Assembly: GCF_902167145.1 (NCBI RefSeq)
Contig: NC_050096.1
Coordinates: 83,200,683 to 83,264,682, forward strand
DNA length: 64,000 nt
Direction: 5' to 3'
DNA from: Zea mays
Taxonomy: Eukaryota > Streptophyta > Magnoliopsida > Poales > Poaceae
The notes under the pieces are model-generated. The model searched no databases and had not been told where the DNA came from. It saw nothing but the letters and a program-made list of their open reading frames with translations. Below are positions 43,955-55,482 of the stretch, piece after piece; within the stretch, counting starts at the first letter, position 1; each line of letters starts with the position of its first letter. The translations under genes and the position numbers were made by a program.

Positions 43955-44395
43955 GTATGTCGCCAGTGGTGAAAGTAGTGGAGTTCCTTCTCCTGCTCTG
44001 TCTGCCCTCATTGGTCTACAAGAATTGTCCCTGGCAAACTTTGATCAGACTCTTGAAGATATGGTTCCAGAAGACCTGTTATCAGAGCCAGCGGATGATG
44101 GTGTGATGGAGGTTTGTGCTGATGTGCTCGACGCCGGGTTGGGGTCATCCCGGGCAGCGTCTCGCGCCTCATCGACCTTAGAGCGCGGTCTTGAGGGTCA
44201 GGAAACTGACTTGGATCGTCTTGCTCCCATGGAAGTAATTGAGGGACCCTCAGCCTTAGAAGCGGCTACTGCAGAGAACTTGGTCCTCAAGGATGGTGCT
44301 GACACCTACCCAGCCCCCGAGGATGTTGCCGGGGATGATTCGGCTCGTGCTGGAAATGCAAGCCACTGCCCAGCCCCCGAGGGTACTGCCGGAGG
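43955..44395 (+). repeat. 441 bp host duplication, right copy
   Basis: Direct duplicate of 34529-34969. Its left end abuts the copy B LTR, and its right end continues directly into the rest of the antisense-gene exon 1. Two bases (CA) at one junction and three (TGA) at the other are shared with the LTR ends. Confidence 0.92.
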
Positions 44396-45733
44396 TGATT
44401 CGGCTCAAGTGGGTAGCGCAAACTATGGCCCAGCCCCCGAGGGTGTCCGAGCGGGGTCTCCCTCTTGTACTTCCATGGATGTTCACGTTGGATCTCCTCC
44501 ACAGTCTGGTTGCATGGTGGTAGCCCAAGCTTTGGGCCAGGGAGTCGCTTTAGAGGTTAGTGTTCCCACCGACCAAGTTTTGGGCTCTGTTGATGGCACT
44601 GAGTTGGTTCCTGCTGGTTCGTTGCGAGCTAATTCGGGTGATGGCCCTATGCCGAGTCATCAATTGATCTCTCACGATTTGGGAGTCCCTTCGTTCTTCT
44701 CCAACCTCCAGGTACTGTGATATATACTAGCCTGACTTTTACACCATATGAACTGCTGTCATTACACTCATCTGTTCTCCATATCAGGCATTGGTGGATG
44801 GGATGGCTAGTCAGCTTAGGTTGCAAGGTGCTTCTGTTCCAGAAGGAGTTTCGCCTCTGGCACGTTGGAATCCGGTGTTGCTTCAACATCGTGTCTCTGA
44901 CTTGGAGGCGACAAATGCTGGTTAGTGCTCTTTTACTTCTCTTCATCCACCTTGCTGAACTGCCTTACACTTTGACCCTTTTTGCTTGATTGTCTCTCAC
45001 TAGATATGGCTCGACAGATTTCCATTCTTGAAGAAAAACATTCTCAAGGTCAGGCCGAACTGGTCCGGCGGTGTTCTGATTTTGAGGAAAGGTATTCTCA
45101 AAGCCAGACTGAACTGGCCCAGGTCTCTGCTGCTCTAAATGACGCTAAGACGCTGAACTCTACTCTTCGCGCTCAGCTTGATTCTAAAAAGGTGAATTAT
45201 GAAACTGTGCCTTGTATTGTTGTGTTCTTATTGCTTGCATGATGTTTGAAGGAGTTGATTCTTGTTTGCAGGAAGAAAAAAGTGCCCTTGTTTCTTCTCG
45301 CGACAATCTTGACAGACTGTATCGTGATTCTAGCAACTCGTTGACCATCCTGGAGAGGAGCCATCGCTTTACCATGGAGGAATTAGACAATCATCGTTGT
45401 AAGCTGCAGGAATCCGCGGATGATGTGATCCGTCTCAGGCAGTTGATATTGGCTAAGGATGCTGCTATCAAAGAACTCCGTGCTTCCAAGAAATCCATCG
45501 CCCAAGAGCTAGAGACCGCTCAATTAGCTGTCAAAGTTGCTGAAGAAACTTCCATTACTCTGAGAGCCTAGCGCGATAGAGCCATGGATAAAGCCATTCG
45601 CGCGGCGCGAATCTTGATGAGGAGACCCGGCGTGGTTGTTCCTGATGATATAAGGGCTGACGTGAACGCTGCTCCTGATTCCTCAAGTCACCCTTCTTCT
45701 TCGGTTGCTCCTGAGAAAGATATTGCGAAATAG

Positions 45734-45954
45734 AGAAATATTTTGCGTGCTTTGAGCACGCGGTTAGCATGATCGAATATTTGTTAGAGGACACTAGTTC
45801 AGTATTTGAATGATTTTGTTACTCTCCTATTGTTTTAGAATTCAACAGTACGTAAATTTGCAGTAGTAAAATGCTGTGTGATGGTTTTGAAACTTGTTTA
45901 CGGGATATAGAAGTCACCCCTATATGAGTATTCGTCAGCATGCGAAATCGCCTT
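45734..45954. other. 3' flank of the antisense gene
   Basis: AT-rich, probably the 3' UTR of the plus-strand gene. It leads into the 89 bp tandem array. Confidence 0.5.
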
Positions 45955-46553
45955 AAGTCGTTGCTGACTTAAATCGATTGCTTTTGTTAGTAGGGCATAG
46001 TGGTCACCCTGAGTTAAGTAAGCGCGAGCATATTGCACCGTCTCAAGTCGTTGCCGACTTAAGCCGATTGCTTTGTTAGCAGGGCATAGTGGTCACTCCG
46101 AGTTAAGTAAGCGCGAGCATGTTGCACCGTCTTAAGTCGTTGCTGACTTAAGCCGATTGCTCCGTTAGCAGGGCATAGTGGTCAGCCCGAGTTAGGTAAG
46201 CGTGAGCATGTTGCACCGCCTTAAGTCGTTGCCGACTTAAGCCGATTGCTTCGTTAGCAGGGCATAGTGGTCACCCTGAGTTAAGTAAGCGTGAGCATGT
46301 TGCACCGTCTTAAGTCGTTGCCGACTTAAGCCGATTGCTCCGTTAGCAGGGCATAGTGGTCACCCCGAGTTAAGTAAGCGCGGTTGCACCGCCTTAAGTC
46401 GTTGCCGACTTAAGCCGATTGCTCCGTTAGCAGGGCATAGTGGTCACCCTGAGTTAAGTAAGCACGAGCATGTTGCACCGTCTTAAGTCGTTGCCGACTT
46501 AAGCCGATTGCTCCGTTAGCAGGGCATAGTGGTCACCCCGAGTTAAGTAAGAA
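45955..46553 (+). repeat. 89 bp tandem array, 7 units
   Basis: Units begin AAGTCGTTG at 45955, 46045, 46134, 46223, 46312, 46396 and 46485. The period is 89 bp, with one 90 and one 84 bp unit. Each unit holds CTTAAGTCG/CGACTTAAG inverted words. It lies exactly between the convergent 3' ends of the antisense gene and pol. Confidence 0.9.
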
Positions 46554-46660
46554 TGCAAGTCAATCATGAACAAACTGAGTAATCTTGAAGCCTTTTTTAT
46601 TGATGACATATTTCCCATTTTACAGAGTACATCGTCGTCCCGATAGCTTTTGAAATACAG

Positions 46661-49600
46661 CTAGGGATAAAACTTCCTGAGGTGTTCTATATTCCAGGAG
46701 TTCCCAATTTCTGTGCCGTCCATTTGAGTGAGACGATATGATCCCGGCCGAGTGACTTCTGCTACTATGAATGGTCCTTCCCATAAGGGCGATAACTTGT
46801 GCCGTCCCTCCCCCGTTAGAATTCGGCGGAGGACAAGATCTCCTACTTAAAAGGATCGTTGTCGCACGGCCTTGTCGTGATAGCGTCTCAGAGTCTGCTG
46901 GTACCGTGCCGATTGAATTACTGCGTTCAGCCGCTCTTCTTTGAGTACATCAACATCTTCTAGCCTAGTTGCTTCGGCCTCTGCTATGCTTTCAAAGATC
47001 AACCTTGGCGCCCCAAACTTGAGATCAGCAGGCAGTACTGCCTCTAACCCATAGACCATGAAGAAAAGAGTGTTCCCATGCAGAGCTCGGCTAGGTTGGG
47101 TTCTTAGGCTCCAAACGACGTAGGGCAATTCTCTTATCCACTTTCCTGCGAACTTTTCATTTTTATCGAAGACCTTTTTCCTGAGTGCCTCCAATATCAT
47201 CCCGTTAGCTCGTTCAACCTACCCGTTGGCTCTCGGGTGTGCTACCGAAGCATATTTGACCTGAATACTTTTTTGCTTGCAGAAATCGAAGAACTCTGAA
47301 CTTGTGAAGTTGGATCCCAGGTCGGTTATGATACTGTTCGGTATTCCGAACCTGAATATTATGTCTTGTATGAATTCCACGGCTTTAGCTGAGGTTAAGG
47401 AATCAATGAGTTTGAACTCTATCCATTTAGTGAATTTGTCGATTGCTACCAGCACGTGAGTGTATCCTCCTTGAGCTTTCTTGAAAGGTCCAATCATATC
47501 TAGCCCCTAGCATGCGAAGGGCCAAGTCACCGGTATGTTCTGCAGTTGCTGTGCTGGTAGATGTTGTTGTTTTGACAAGTATTGGCAAGCTTCGCACCTC
47601 CGAACTAACTCGGCTGCATCACTTTTCGCTGTTGGCCAATAGAATCCTAACCTGAAGACCTTCCTGACTAGTGTCTTGGACGCTGCATGTATTCCACATT
47701 GTCCAGCATGAACCTCATCCAGAAGTTGCTTCCCAGTAGATGAGAGAATGCATTTCATGAAGATGCCTGATGCGCCCCTTCTGTATAGTGTCTCCCCAAT
47801 GAGTGCGTAGTGAGCTGACTGTCTAGCGATGCGCTCGGCTGCGTTTCTATCATCTGGCTCCTCTTCATTCTTTATATATCTGATGATTGGCCTTCTCCAG
47901 TCATCAGAGCCTGACTCTGGTTGATTCACGATATTACACTCTTCTGCCTGATCCATTGAGATGCTTGGCTGTGGTATTTCTTGTACAAAGACTCCAGGTG
48001 GGACCTGAGTTCGACTGGATCCTAGCTTGGACAATACATCGGCTGCCGTGTTTCGATCTCTTTCTACATGATGAAATTCCAGGCCTTCAAATTTATCTTC
48101 TAGTTTTCGGACGACAGTGCAGTATTTTCCCATTGAATCATTCGAACAGTCCCATTCTTTGTTTATCTGGCTTATGACTACCAAAGAATCTCCGTATACC
48201 ATTAGTCTCTTGATGCCTAATGATATAGCGATGTTTAGTCCATGGATCAAAGCTTCATACTCGGCTGCATTGTTAGAGGCTGGAAATAACAACTGGAGGG
48301 CATATTTGAGGTGCTCGCCTCCAGGTGCGATGAAGAGAATTCCCGCGCCTGCTCCCTGCAGCTTCAGCGAGCCATCAAAATACATCCGCCATACTTCTGC
48401 AGTTTCTGGGTTCTCTGGTACTTGTTGTTCAGTCCATTCTGATACGAAGTCAACCAATGCTTGGGTTTTAATGGCAGTGCGAGGTCAAAATTCGATGTCA
48501 TGAGATCCCAGTTCACAGGCCCACTTGGCTATTCGGCCAATGGCTTCCTTGTTGTGAAGGATGTCCCCTATCGGAAAACCAGTGACTACTATGATTTTGT
48601 GGTCATCAAAGTAGTGACGTAGCTTGCAGGCAGTTAGAAGTACTGCGTATAATAGCTTCTGAACTTGAGGATACTTTTTCTTCGAGGGACCCAGAACTTC
48701 ACTGATGAAATAAACAGGATGTTGCACTGGGTAGGCATGTCCTTCTTCTGCTCGCTCGACTACCAACGCAGTGCTTACCATGTGAGTCGTGCAAGAGATA
48801 TACAACAGCAGATCTTTAGCTGGTTGAGTTGATGTGGCTCGCCGTGGTGGTTTCAGTACCGGTGGGGTTGTCAAGAATTTCTTCAGTGCATCTAGGGCTT
48901 CCTGTGCTTCTGAAGTCCACTGAAACTTGTCCACTTTCTTGAGTAGCTTGTAAAATGGTAAACCTTTTTCTCCCAGCCTGGATATAAATCTGCTCAGGGT
49001 TGCCATACATCCGGTAAGTCGCTGAACCTTCTTTTGTGATCGTGGAGCTTTCATTTTCATGATAGCTTCAATCTTATCCGGATTAGCTTCAATTCCCCGG
49101 TGGCTGACAATAAATCCGAGTAGCTTCCCTGCTGGTACCCCAAAGACACATTTTTCGGGATTAAGCTTCCATCAATATCGTCGTAGACTGTTGAAAACCA
49201 GTTGTAAGTCTTCGATGAAGTTTTCTGAGTTCTCTGTTTTGATTACTACGTCATCCACGTAGGCTTCCACACGCTTGCCCCAGTGATCGGCTAAGCATGT
49301 TTGAATGGCTCTCTGGTAAGTCGCTCCAGCGTTTTTGAGGCCAAATGGCATGGAGGTATAGCAGAAAGCACCGAATGGAGTGATGAACGCTGTTTTTTCC
49401 TCGTCTTCCTTTGCCAAACTGATCTGATGGTATCCGGAATAGCAGTCTAGAAAAGACAGCACAGAACATCCAGCGGTGGAGTCTACCACTTGATCTATCC
49501 TAGGGAGCCCGAAGGGATCCTTTGGACAATATTTGTTGAGATCTGTATAGTCGACGCACATGCGCCAATCCACTTTATTCTTTTTTAGTACAAGAACAGG

Positions 49601-50443
49601 GTTGGCTAACCACTCGGGATGTAACACCTCTCTAATAAACCCAGCCGCGACCAAGTGAGCCAACTCAGCGCGAATGGCCTCTCTTTTGTCGGGCGTGAAG
49701 CGACATAGTTTTTGCCGGATCGGCCTTGCCTGGGGGTAGACCTTCAGTTTGTGCTCGGCCAGTTCTCTCGGGACTCCCGGTATATCCGCAGGTTGCCATG
49801 CGAATACGTCTCGGTTGTCTTGCAGAAACCGGACGAGCGCGCCTTCCTATTTATCGTCCAGGCTGGAGCTGATGATGGCAGTCTTGCGTTCATCAGCAAA
49901 CCCCAGGTTGATCCTTTTAGTTTCTTCAGTCGGCCGCATAGAGGTCGCGGCTTGAGCTTCATTCGCCGGTGCTGTAAGGTCTTCCTCAGGCTTAGAGTTC
50001 TCCTGCGCTGAAGAAGTCGCCGACGATTTGGTGGTGAGGGCCGCCTGGATGGCCACTCGGAAACATTCTGCGGCGCCTTGGAAGTCAGCGCGCACAATTA
50101 TGATTCCTTGTGGTCCTGGCATCTTCAATATCATGTACGTGTAATGCGGGATGACCATGAATTTTGTCAATCCTGGCCTCCCGATGATGGCGTTGTACCC
50201 GCAGTCGAAGTTTGCCACTTCGAACCTCAGGAACTCGGTTCTGTAATTCTCCGGAGTTCCGAAGGTGACGGGCATGTAGATGTGGCCCAGCGGGTATTCC
50301 CCTTCGGTCGGCACGATGCCGAAGAAAGGAGTGTCTGACTCGCGGAGTTCTTTGAGGTGAACTCCCAAGCCTTGGAGTGTCCGGGGGAAGGTGACGTTGA
50401 TGCTGCTCCCCTCGTCCACTAACACCTTCTTCACCCTGCTCTC
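46661..50443 (-). pseudogene. pol: pol of the Grande-like element (protease, RT, RNase H, second RNase H, integrase)
   Basis: Pieces reading leftward: protease 50434-49847 (active site LVDEGSS, where the outer Gypsy has a DGG triad); RT 49663-49175 and on, with YVDD (EAYVDDVVIK); RNase H 49060-48485; archaeal-type RNase H (MYFDGSLKLQGAGAG) and the HHCC region of integrase 48457-47507; integrase core 47497-47219 (IITDLGSNF) and C-terminus 47200-46661 ending FYP. Gypsy domain order with two RNase H domains is diagnostic of Tat. Stops at 50444, 49847, 49172, 48482, 47504, 47216 and 46844 inactivate it; most are explained by a single C-to-T or G-to-A change. Confidence 0.88.
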
Positions 50444-52693
50444 TCAGATCACTGGATCGACGAGGAGCGGGTATTTGCCTGGGTGGTCGAAGTTGAGCCA
50501 TTGATCTGCCCGAGTGAAAGTGATCGGGTGCTCCGACCATCGGTACGGAGCGGGAGGACCGATGGTCGCCACCAATATCTGGCGATCGTTGAGCTTTTGT
50601 TGTCTTCTGTTCTCCTGCGATCCGTGTCCGCCGAAGATGACGTTGACCTCCCTGTCAACGCGTGGGAAGGCTCCTCCTTCCCCCTCCTCCTGCTGCTGGG
50701 GTTGTCGTGGTTCTTCTGGTCCTCCCCGCGGCGGAGGAGGAGGTAGAGGTTGGAAGGGTCGGCCGTGTCCGATGGAGTGCTTGAAGTCCCTGCAGTTCTG
50801 AAGGGTGTGGCACATGTCCTTGTGGTACGGGCACTAGGCGTCGAGGATGTCGTCCAGCGTGCGCTCGCCTCCGCGAGGTCCTCCCCGGGCGCGAGAGGCA
50901 GGTGGTCCGGTGGCGTGTACTTCTTCGCGCGGTCTCTTCTCCTAGCGTTTGTCGGGTTGTTGGTTCGCGTCACGTCGTGGTGCCGCCGGTGCGGGCTTCG
51001 CTCCCCCAATGAGGTCTTGAGCTCGCTCGTCGGCGGTGATGTAGAGGTCGGCTTCCCGGAACAGCTGCTCAGAGGTAATCGGCGCTTTCTACAGTATGGC
51101 TCGGACGAAGGCCGAGTCATTGGATCCTCTGTAGAAGTCCTCGATCACGGCCGCCTCCGTGACCTCGGGGATATGATTTCTCATGGTCTGGAACCTTTTG
51201 AGGTACAACCGGAGAGTTTCATCCCCCCGGCGCTTGATGGATTTGAGGTCCCATGGTTGCGCTGGTTTGTCGGAGAGGGACTGAAAGTTGGCGGTGAAGC
51301 GTCGACTGAAGTCGCTCCAGTCGTCGATGCAGTATCGGGGTAGGTGTCGCAGCCATTGTAGTGCGTCTTGCCCGAGGACAATGGGTAAGTACGCAGTCAT
51401 CATGTCCTCGGACGCTCCGGCGGCTCGGGCGGCGGTGGTGTAGACGGCCAGCCAGCCTCCTGGATCCTGCTTAGGTTCATATTTGTCGACATTGGATACC
51501 TTGAAGTTAGGGGGCCACTGAATGGCCCTAAGGCGTGGAGTAAGGGCAGTCACTCCACACGTGTCCTCCTATCGTCGGGGATGATGTCTGTCCCGGGAAG
51601 GGGAGTAGTTGTTGTGGTTCCTCGACCGTCCCTGGGTAGTACCACCAGTCGAGGCCGTTGCTGACTCGGTTCTGGTGGCCTGACTCCGAGCTGGGATGCC
51701 ATGATCCCTGTCGTACTCCTCCCGGCGGCGGATCTCGTTCTCATGTCGTCGTTCACGCGAAGCATTGATGGAGCTTCGCGCGTCCCGGCGACTGTTGATG
51801 GCATGTCGCAGATCGTTCGGTGGGTGAGCAAGAGGTAGAAGATGGTTGGCTGCTTGGGGGAACAGTCGTCGATAGCCCTCGGCGTCAGGAGTCCGAGGGA
51901 GTCCATCAGCTATCCGAGCTAGTACTCCTCCGACTTCACTCGGCGTGTTCATGGCTCGGGCGAAGTTGGGATTCAGGTTACGCCCGAAGAGTGGATTTCC
52001 CCGGCGTTGCCTTGCGTCATGCTCGGCTTGTTCCTGAGTTCATCGGCGATCACGCCGTCGGGAGTTCCTTCGTTCTCTGAAGACGCGTTCCTCCGGAGTT
52101 TCTCCTATCTCTGAGACCTCGTCTCGCGAGACAGGTTGCTCTAGATCCCGCTCTCCGGCCTCGTGATGTCGCCGGATATTTCGGTGTCGGTTCCTCCGTC
52201 GGCGGGATTCCCGTTGAGGAGGTTCTTCTCCGGGCACGGTCGGCTCGTCGTCGGAGACGGGGGGCGACTCCACTCTCCCGATGAAGAGGATGTCGGGGTA
52301 GAATGGTGCGGCGATTGTGGCGATCTTCTTTCCGTTCTCCTTTGAGGGCGGAGGAACGGAAAGAACAACTTGCTTCCTCCCGGTCTTGTTTGCCTCCTTC
52401 TTTCTTGCGATTTGCGTCCATTCTTTCATCGAGGAAGTAGACAGTGGAGTTCTCCGGGTCAGTGGGTTCTCGGCCCCTGGTTTGCCGAAGGTGATCTTTT
52501 TTCGGAGCGCTGGAGGCTGCACTTTTTCCTTCTTCATCCCGATATTCTCGGAGCGTGTTGGAGTGGACTTCTTCTTTGGCTGATCGGCGATGCGGTGTAG
52601 AGTTCCCTCTTCATCTGCTATGGACGAGATAGTCCTGAAGCGGAACACAGATCCAGGACGGAGGGTGATCTTGCGGTGGAAGGTGACGGCCAT
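50444..52693 (-). pseudogene. gag: gag of the Grande-like element, disrupted
   Basis: Start ATG at 52693, 47 bp after the 5' LTR. Pieces: N-terminal basic region 52693-52040 (MAVTFHRKITLR... to an Arg-rich end); capsid core 51553-51089 (WLAVYTTAARAAG, DALQWLRHLP, retrotransposon gag fold); and a C-terminal part 50815-50449 with CPYHKDMCHT, a Cys/His remnant. Stops or frame changes separate the pieces. Confidence 0.82.
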
Positions 52694-52718
52694 TGAACTA
52701 GCTTGGATCGGCGACACA

Positions 52719-52737
52719 CCCCCTACCTGGCACGCCA
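52719..52737 (-). other. Primer binding site of the Grande-like element
   Basis: Minus-strand TGGCGTGCCAGGTAGGGGG, two bases inside the 5' LTR. It is the same Tat-type site as in the outer Gypsy. Confidence 0.75.
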
Positions 52738-52739
52738 GC

Positions 52740-53371
52740 TGTCGGTGTTTTGGGTCCGACCGCACACCCGGGGTTGCCCCTCAAGGTGTTTTAGGAGTAG
52801 GACGGTATCGCCGACTGTAGCTAAATGGTTCGTGCCAGATGCACGAGGAATAATAGACAATGTTTACAAGTTCGGGCCGCTTTGAGATGCGTAACACCCT
52901 ACGTCCTGGCGAGTGTGCTTTATGTAACGGGTTACAAGGCAGCTCTTTGAAGTTAGAGCGTAGATAGATGGGGTGGATGACTGAGTAATAATGGGATCGA
53001 TCGTTCTGAAGGGGTGCCCCCTAGGCCTTATATATTCGACCGTGAGGCAATACATGTGGATATGATAACAATGTGCACCTAAAAGATAGTGAACTGTTTT
53101 AGTCTATCTTCCTATGATTCTGCCGACTTATCCTCGCCTGGTTCCGTCGTACGGGGCTCCAACGCGGGAAAGTCAGATCTTCTGTTGCGATCGCTTGCTC
53201 AACGCTGTGGGGTCGTCCGGGTTTGCACCAACCCGGCCTTATGTCGATCTGCTTCACTGGTCATTCCTCCCCAGGCCCATGAAGGAGTGACCTTACGATT
53301 TATTGGGCTCTTGGGCCTTTCGTGAGGTCTTTTATCCTTCCAGTGGACCCGGGGGATATCTGTCCCCCACA
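52740..53371 (-). repeat. 5' LTR of the Grande-like element
   Basis: 632 bp, same length as the 3' LTR with about 14 substitutions. Confidence 0.9.
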
Positions 53372-53376
53372 CTGCC
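53372..53376. repeat. Target-site duplication of the Grande-like element, right copy
   Basis: CTGCC, matching 20829-20833. Confidence 0.9.
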
Positions 53377-54756
53377 TCCGACCTTCAGCGGGGTCGGCCA
53401 GAATCTAGCTGCAGCGGTGATGCTACTTCGAACAATGTCGGAGCCATCCACCACCGAGGGCGGCGTATCAAGGGCGAACTCAAGGATCTCCTGGAAGATG
53501 CCGCAGTCCAACGAGCCGAGAGCTCGACCTCCCAAAGGCAAGAGCGCCCCTCGGAGCATCACGCAACGCCCTCCCGACGCATGCAGGAGGCCTCGGTCCG
53601 CACCGAGCGCACACGGGACGGGACGCCCGCGACCCCGGATCGCCTCGGCGACGAACAACACCACCGCGACCGTCGTTCCCGCCTCGAGGAAAGGGTGCGC
53701 CGAGGCTACCACCCTAGGCGCGGAGGACGCTATGACAGTGAGGAGGATCGGAGCCCCTCACCCGAACCGCCAGGTCCGCGAGCCTTCAGTCGGGCCATAC
53801 GACGGGCGCCGTTCCCAGCTCGGTTCCGAGCCCCGACTACCATCACCAAGTACTCAGGGGAGACAAGGCCGAAGTTGTGGCTTGCGGACTACCGGCTGGC
53901 ATGCCAGCTGGGAGGGACGGACGACGACAACCTCATCATCCGCAACCTCCCTCTCTTCCTCTCCAACGCTGCCCGGGCATGGCTGGAGCATCTGCCTCCT
54001 GCGCAGATCTCCAACTGGGACAACCTAGTCAAGGCCTTCGCGGGAAACTTCCAAGGTACGTACGTGCGCCCTGGGAACTCATGGGATCTCCGAAGCTGCC
54101 GCCAGCAGCCAGGGGAATCCCTACGAGAGTACATTCGACGGTTTTCAAAGCAGCGCACCGAGCTACCCAACATCACCGACTCGGACGCCATTGGGGCGTT
54201 CCTCGCCGGCACCACGTGCCGGGACCTGGTGAGCAAACTGGGGCGCAAGACTCCCACCAAGGCGAGCGAATTGATGGACATCGCCACCAAGTTCTCCTCT
54301 GGTCAGGAGGCCGTTGAAGCCATCTTCCGGAAGGACAAGCAGCCTCAAGGAAGACAGAAGGAAGACGCCCTCGAGGCGTCCGTCCAGCGTGGCTCGAAAA
54401 AGAAGGACAAGAAGAAGGCGCAAGCAAAGCTCGACGCCATTGATGCGGGTCTCGTCGCTGCTGCCGAGCACAGGAATCCTCGGAAGCCTCCCGGAGGAGT
54501 CAACACGTTTGACAAGATGCTCAAGGAGTCGTGCCCCTATCACAGGGGTCCCATCAAGCACACCCTTGAGGAGTGCGACATGCTCCGGCGTTACTTCATC
54601 AAGGCGGGACCCTCGACAGAAGGTGGCAAGGACCAAGGCAACAATAAGAAGGGGGGCTACAAGGAAGAGGAGTTCCCGAAGGTCCACGACTGCTTCATGA
54701 TCTACGACGGACAGGTGGCGAACGCCTCGGCTCGGCACCGCAAGCAGGAGCGCTGA
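53377..54756 (+). pseudogene. gag: gag of the outer Gypsy element, 3' half
   Basis: Continues the frame cut at 20833 (PTFSGVGQNLAAA follows directly). A frame change near 53465 leads to the 391-residue open stretch ending at 54756. The capsid core has WLADYRLACQLGG, AARAWLEHLPP and GESLREYIRRFSKQ, typical of plant Gypsy gag. A Lys-rich segment and a CPYHRGPIKHTLEEC Cys/His remnant lie near the end. The closing TGA (54754-54756) is a nonsense codon inside the polyprotein, since protease follows in the same frame. Confidence 0.85.
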
Positions 54757-55482
54757 GAGGTCTGCTCAGTGAAGGTGGCGGCACCGGTCTACCTAGACTG
54801 GTCCGACAAGCCCATCACCTTCGACCAAGGCGACCACCCCGACTGCGTGCCGAGCCCAGGAAGGTACCCGCTCGTCGTCGACCTCGTCATCGGCAACGCT
54901 AGGCTCACCAAGGTCCTCATGGACGGAGGCAGCAACCTCAATATCATCTACGCCGAGACCCTAGGGCTCTTAGGGATAGATCTGTCCATGATCCGGGCCG
55001 GTGATGCACCCTTTCACGGGATCGTCCCCGATAAGCGCGTCCTGCCCCTTGGGCAACTTGATTTGCCTGTCTGCTTCGGAATTCCCTCCAACTTCCGAAA
55101 GGAAACCCTCACCTTCGAGGTGGTCGGGTTCCGAGGGACCTACCACGTGGTGCTGGGAAGACCATGCTACGCCAAGTTCATGGTCGTCCCCAACTACACG
55201 TACCTCAAGCTCAAGATGCCAGGCCCCAAGGGAATCATCACCGTCGGATCCACGTACCGCCATGCTTACGAGTGCGACGTGGAATGCGTGGAGTACGCCG
55301 AGGCCATCGCCGAGTCCAAGGCCCTCATCGCCGACCTGGATTGCCTCTCCAAGGAGGCGCCTGATGCGAAGCGCCGTGCCGGCAACTTCGAACCGGCCGA
55401 GGCGGTCAAGTCCGTCGCCCCCGACCCCAGCAACGACGCCTGCAAGCAAGTCAGGATCGGCTCCGAGCTCGGCCCCGAATAG
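54757..55482 (+). pseudogene. Protease of the outer Gypsy element
   Basis: Same frame as gag. Retropepsin-like domain with DGG active site (LMDGGSNLNIIYAE) and the conserved VLGRPCYAKFM and KLKMPGPKGIIT segments shared with the Grande-like element. Ends at TAG 55480-55482, again in frame with RT downstream. Confidence 0.82.

Larger units (their letters stand above)
32971..45733 (+). pseudogene. Spliced antisense gene of the Grande-like element (putative gypsy-type transposon protein)
   Basis: Plus strand, opposite to gag-pol. Exon 1 runs 32971-34969, is interrupted by Opie/Ji copy B plus a 441 bp duplication, and resumes 44396-44711. Exons 2-4 are 44788-44920, 45004-45191 and 45272-45733, each bounded by GT and AG with matching phase. 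Allowing for a one-base deletion (see repeat at 34351), lengths sum to 3,099 nt, about 1,032 aa. The N-terminal third (SDFRGLLDFYRLNLTHLNP-style region, about residues 40-230) matches the plant putative gypsy-type transposon domain (Transposase_28). The middle is acidic and low complexity, and exons 3-4 are heptad-rich coiled coil. Lesions: the one-base deletion, the copy B insertion and TAG at 45569-45571. Function unknown; related antisense ORFs are known in Tat elements. Confidence 0.8.
29812..53371 (-). mobile_element. Grande-like Gypsy element (Tat lineage) with antisense genes
   Basis: Minus-oriented element with 632 bp LTRs at 52740-53371 (5') and 29812-30443 (3'), flanked by CTGCC (20829-20833 and 53372-53376). 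Removing Opie/Ji copy B and one copy of the 441 bp duplication leaves about 14.1 kb, a size and LTR length that fit maize Grande. Gag-pol is on the minus strand, with an additional plus-strand (antisense) gene region between pol and the 3' LTR, as described for Grande and other Tat elements. I count about 14 LTR differences (2.2%), roughly 0.85 million years at 1.3e-8. Several nonsense codons make it non-autonomous. Confidence 0.85.
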
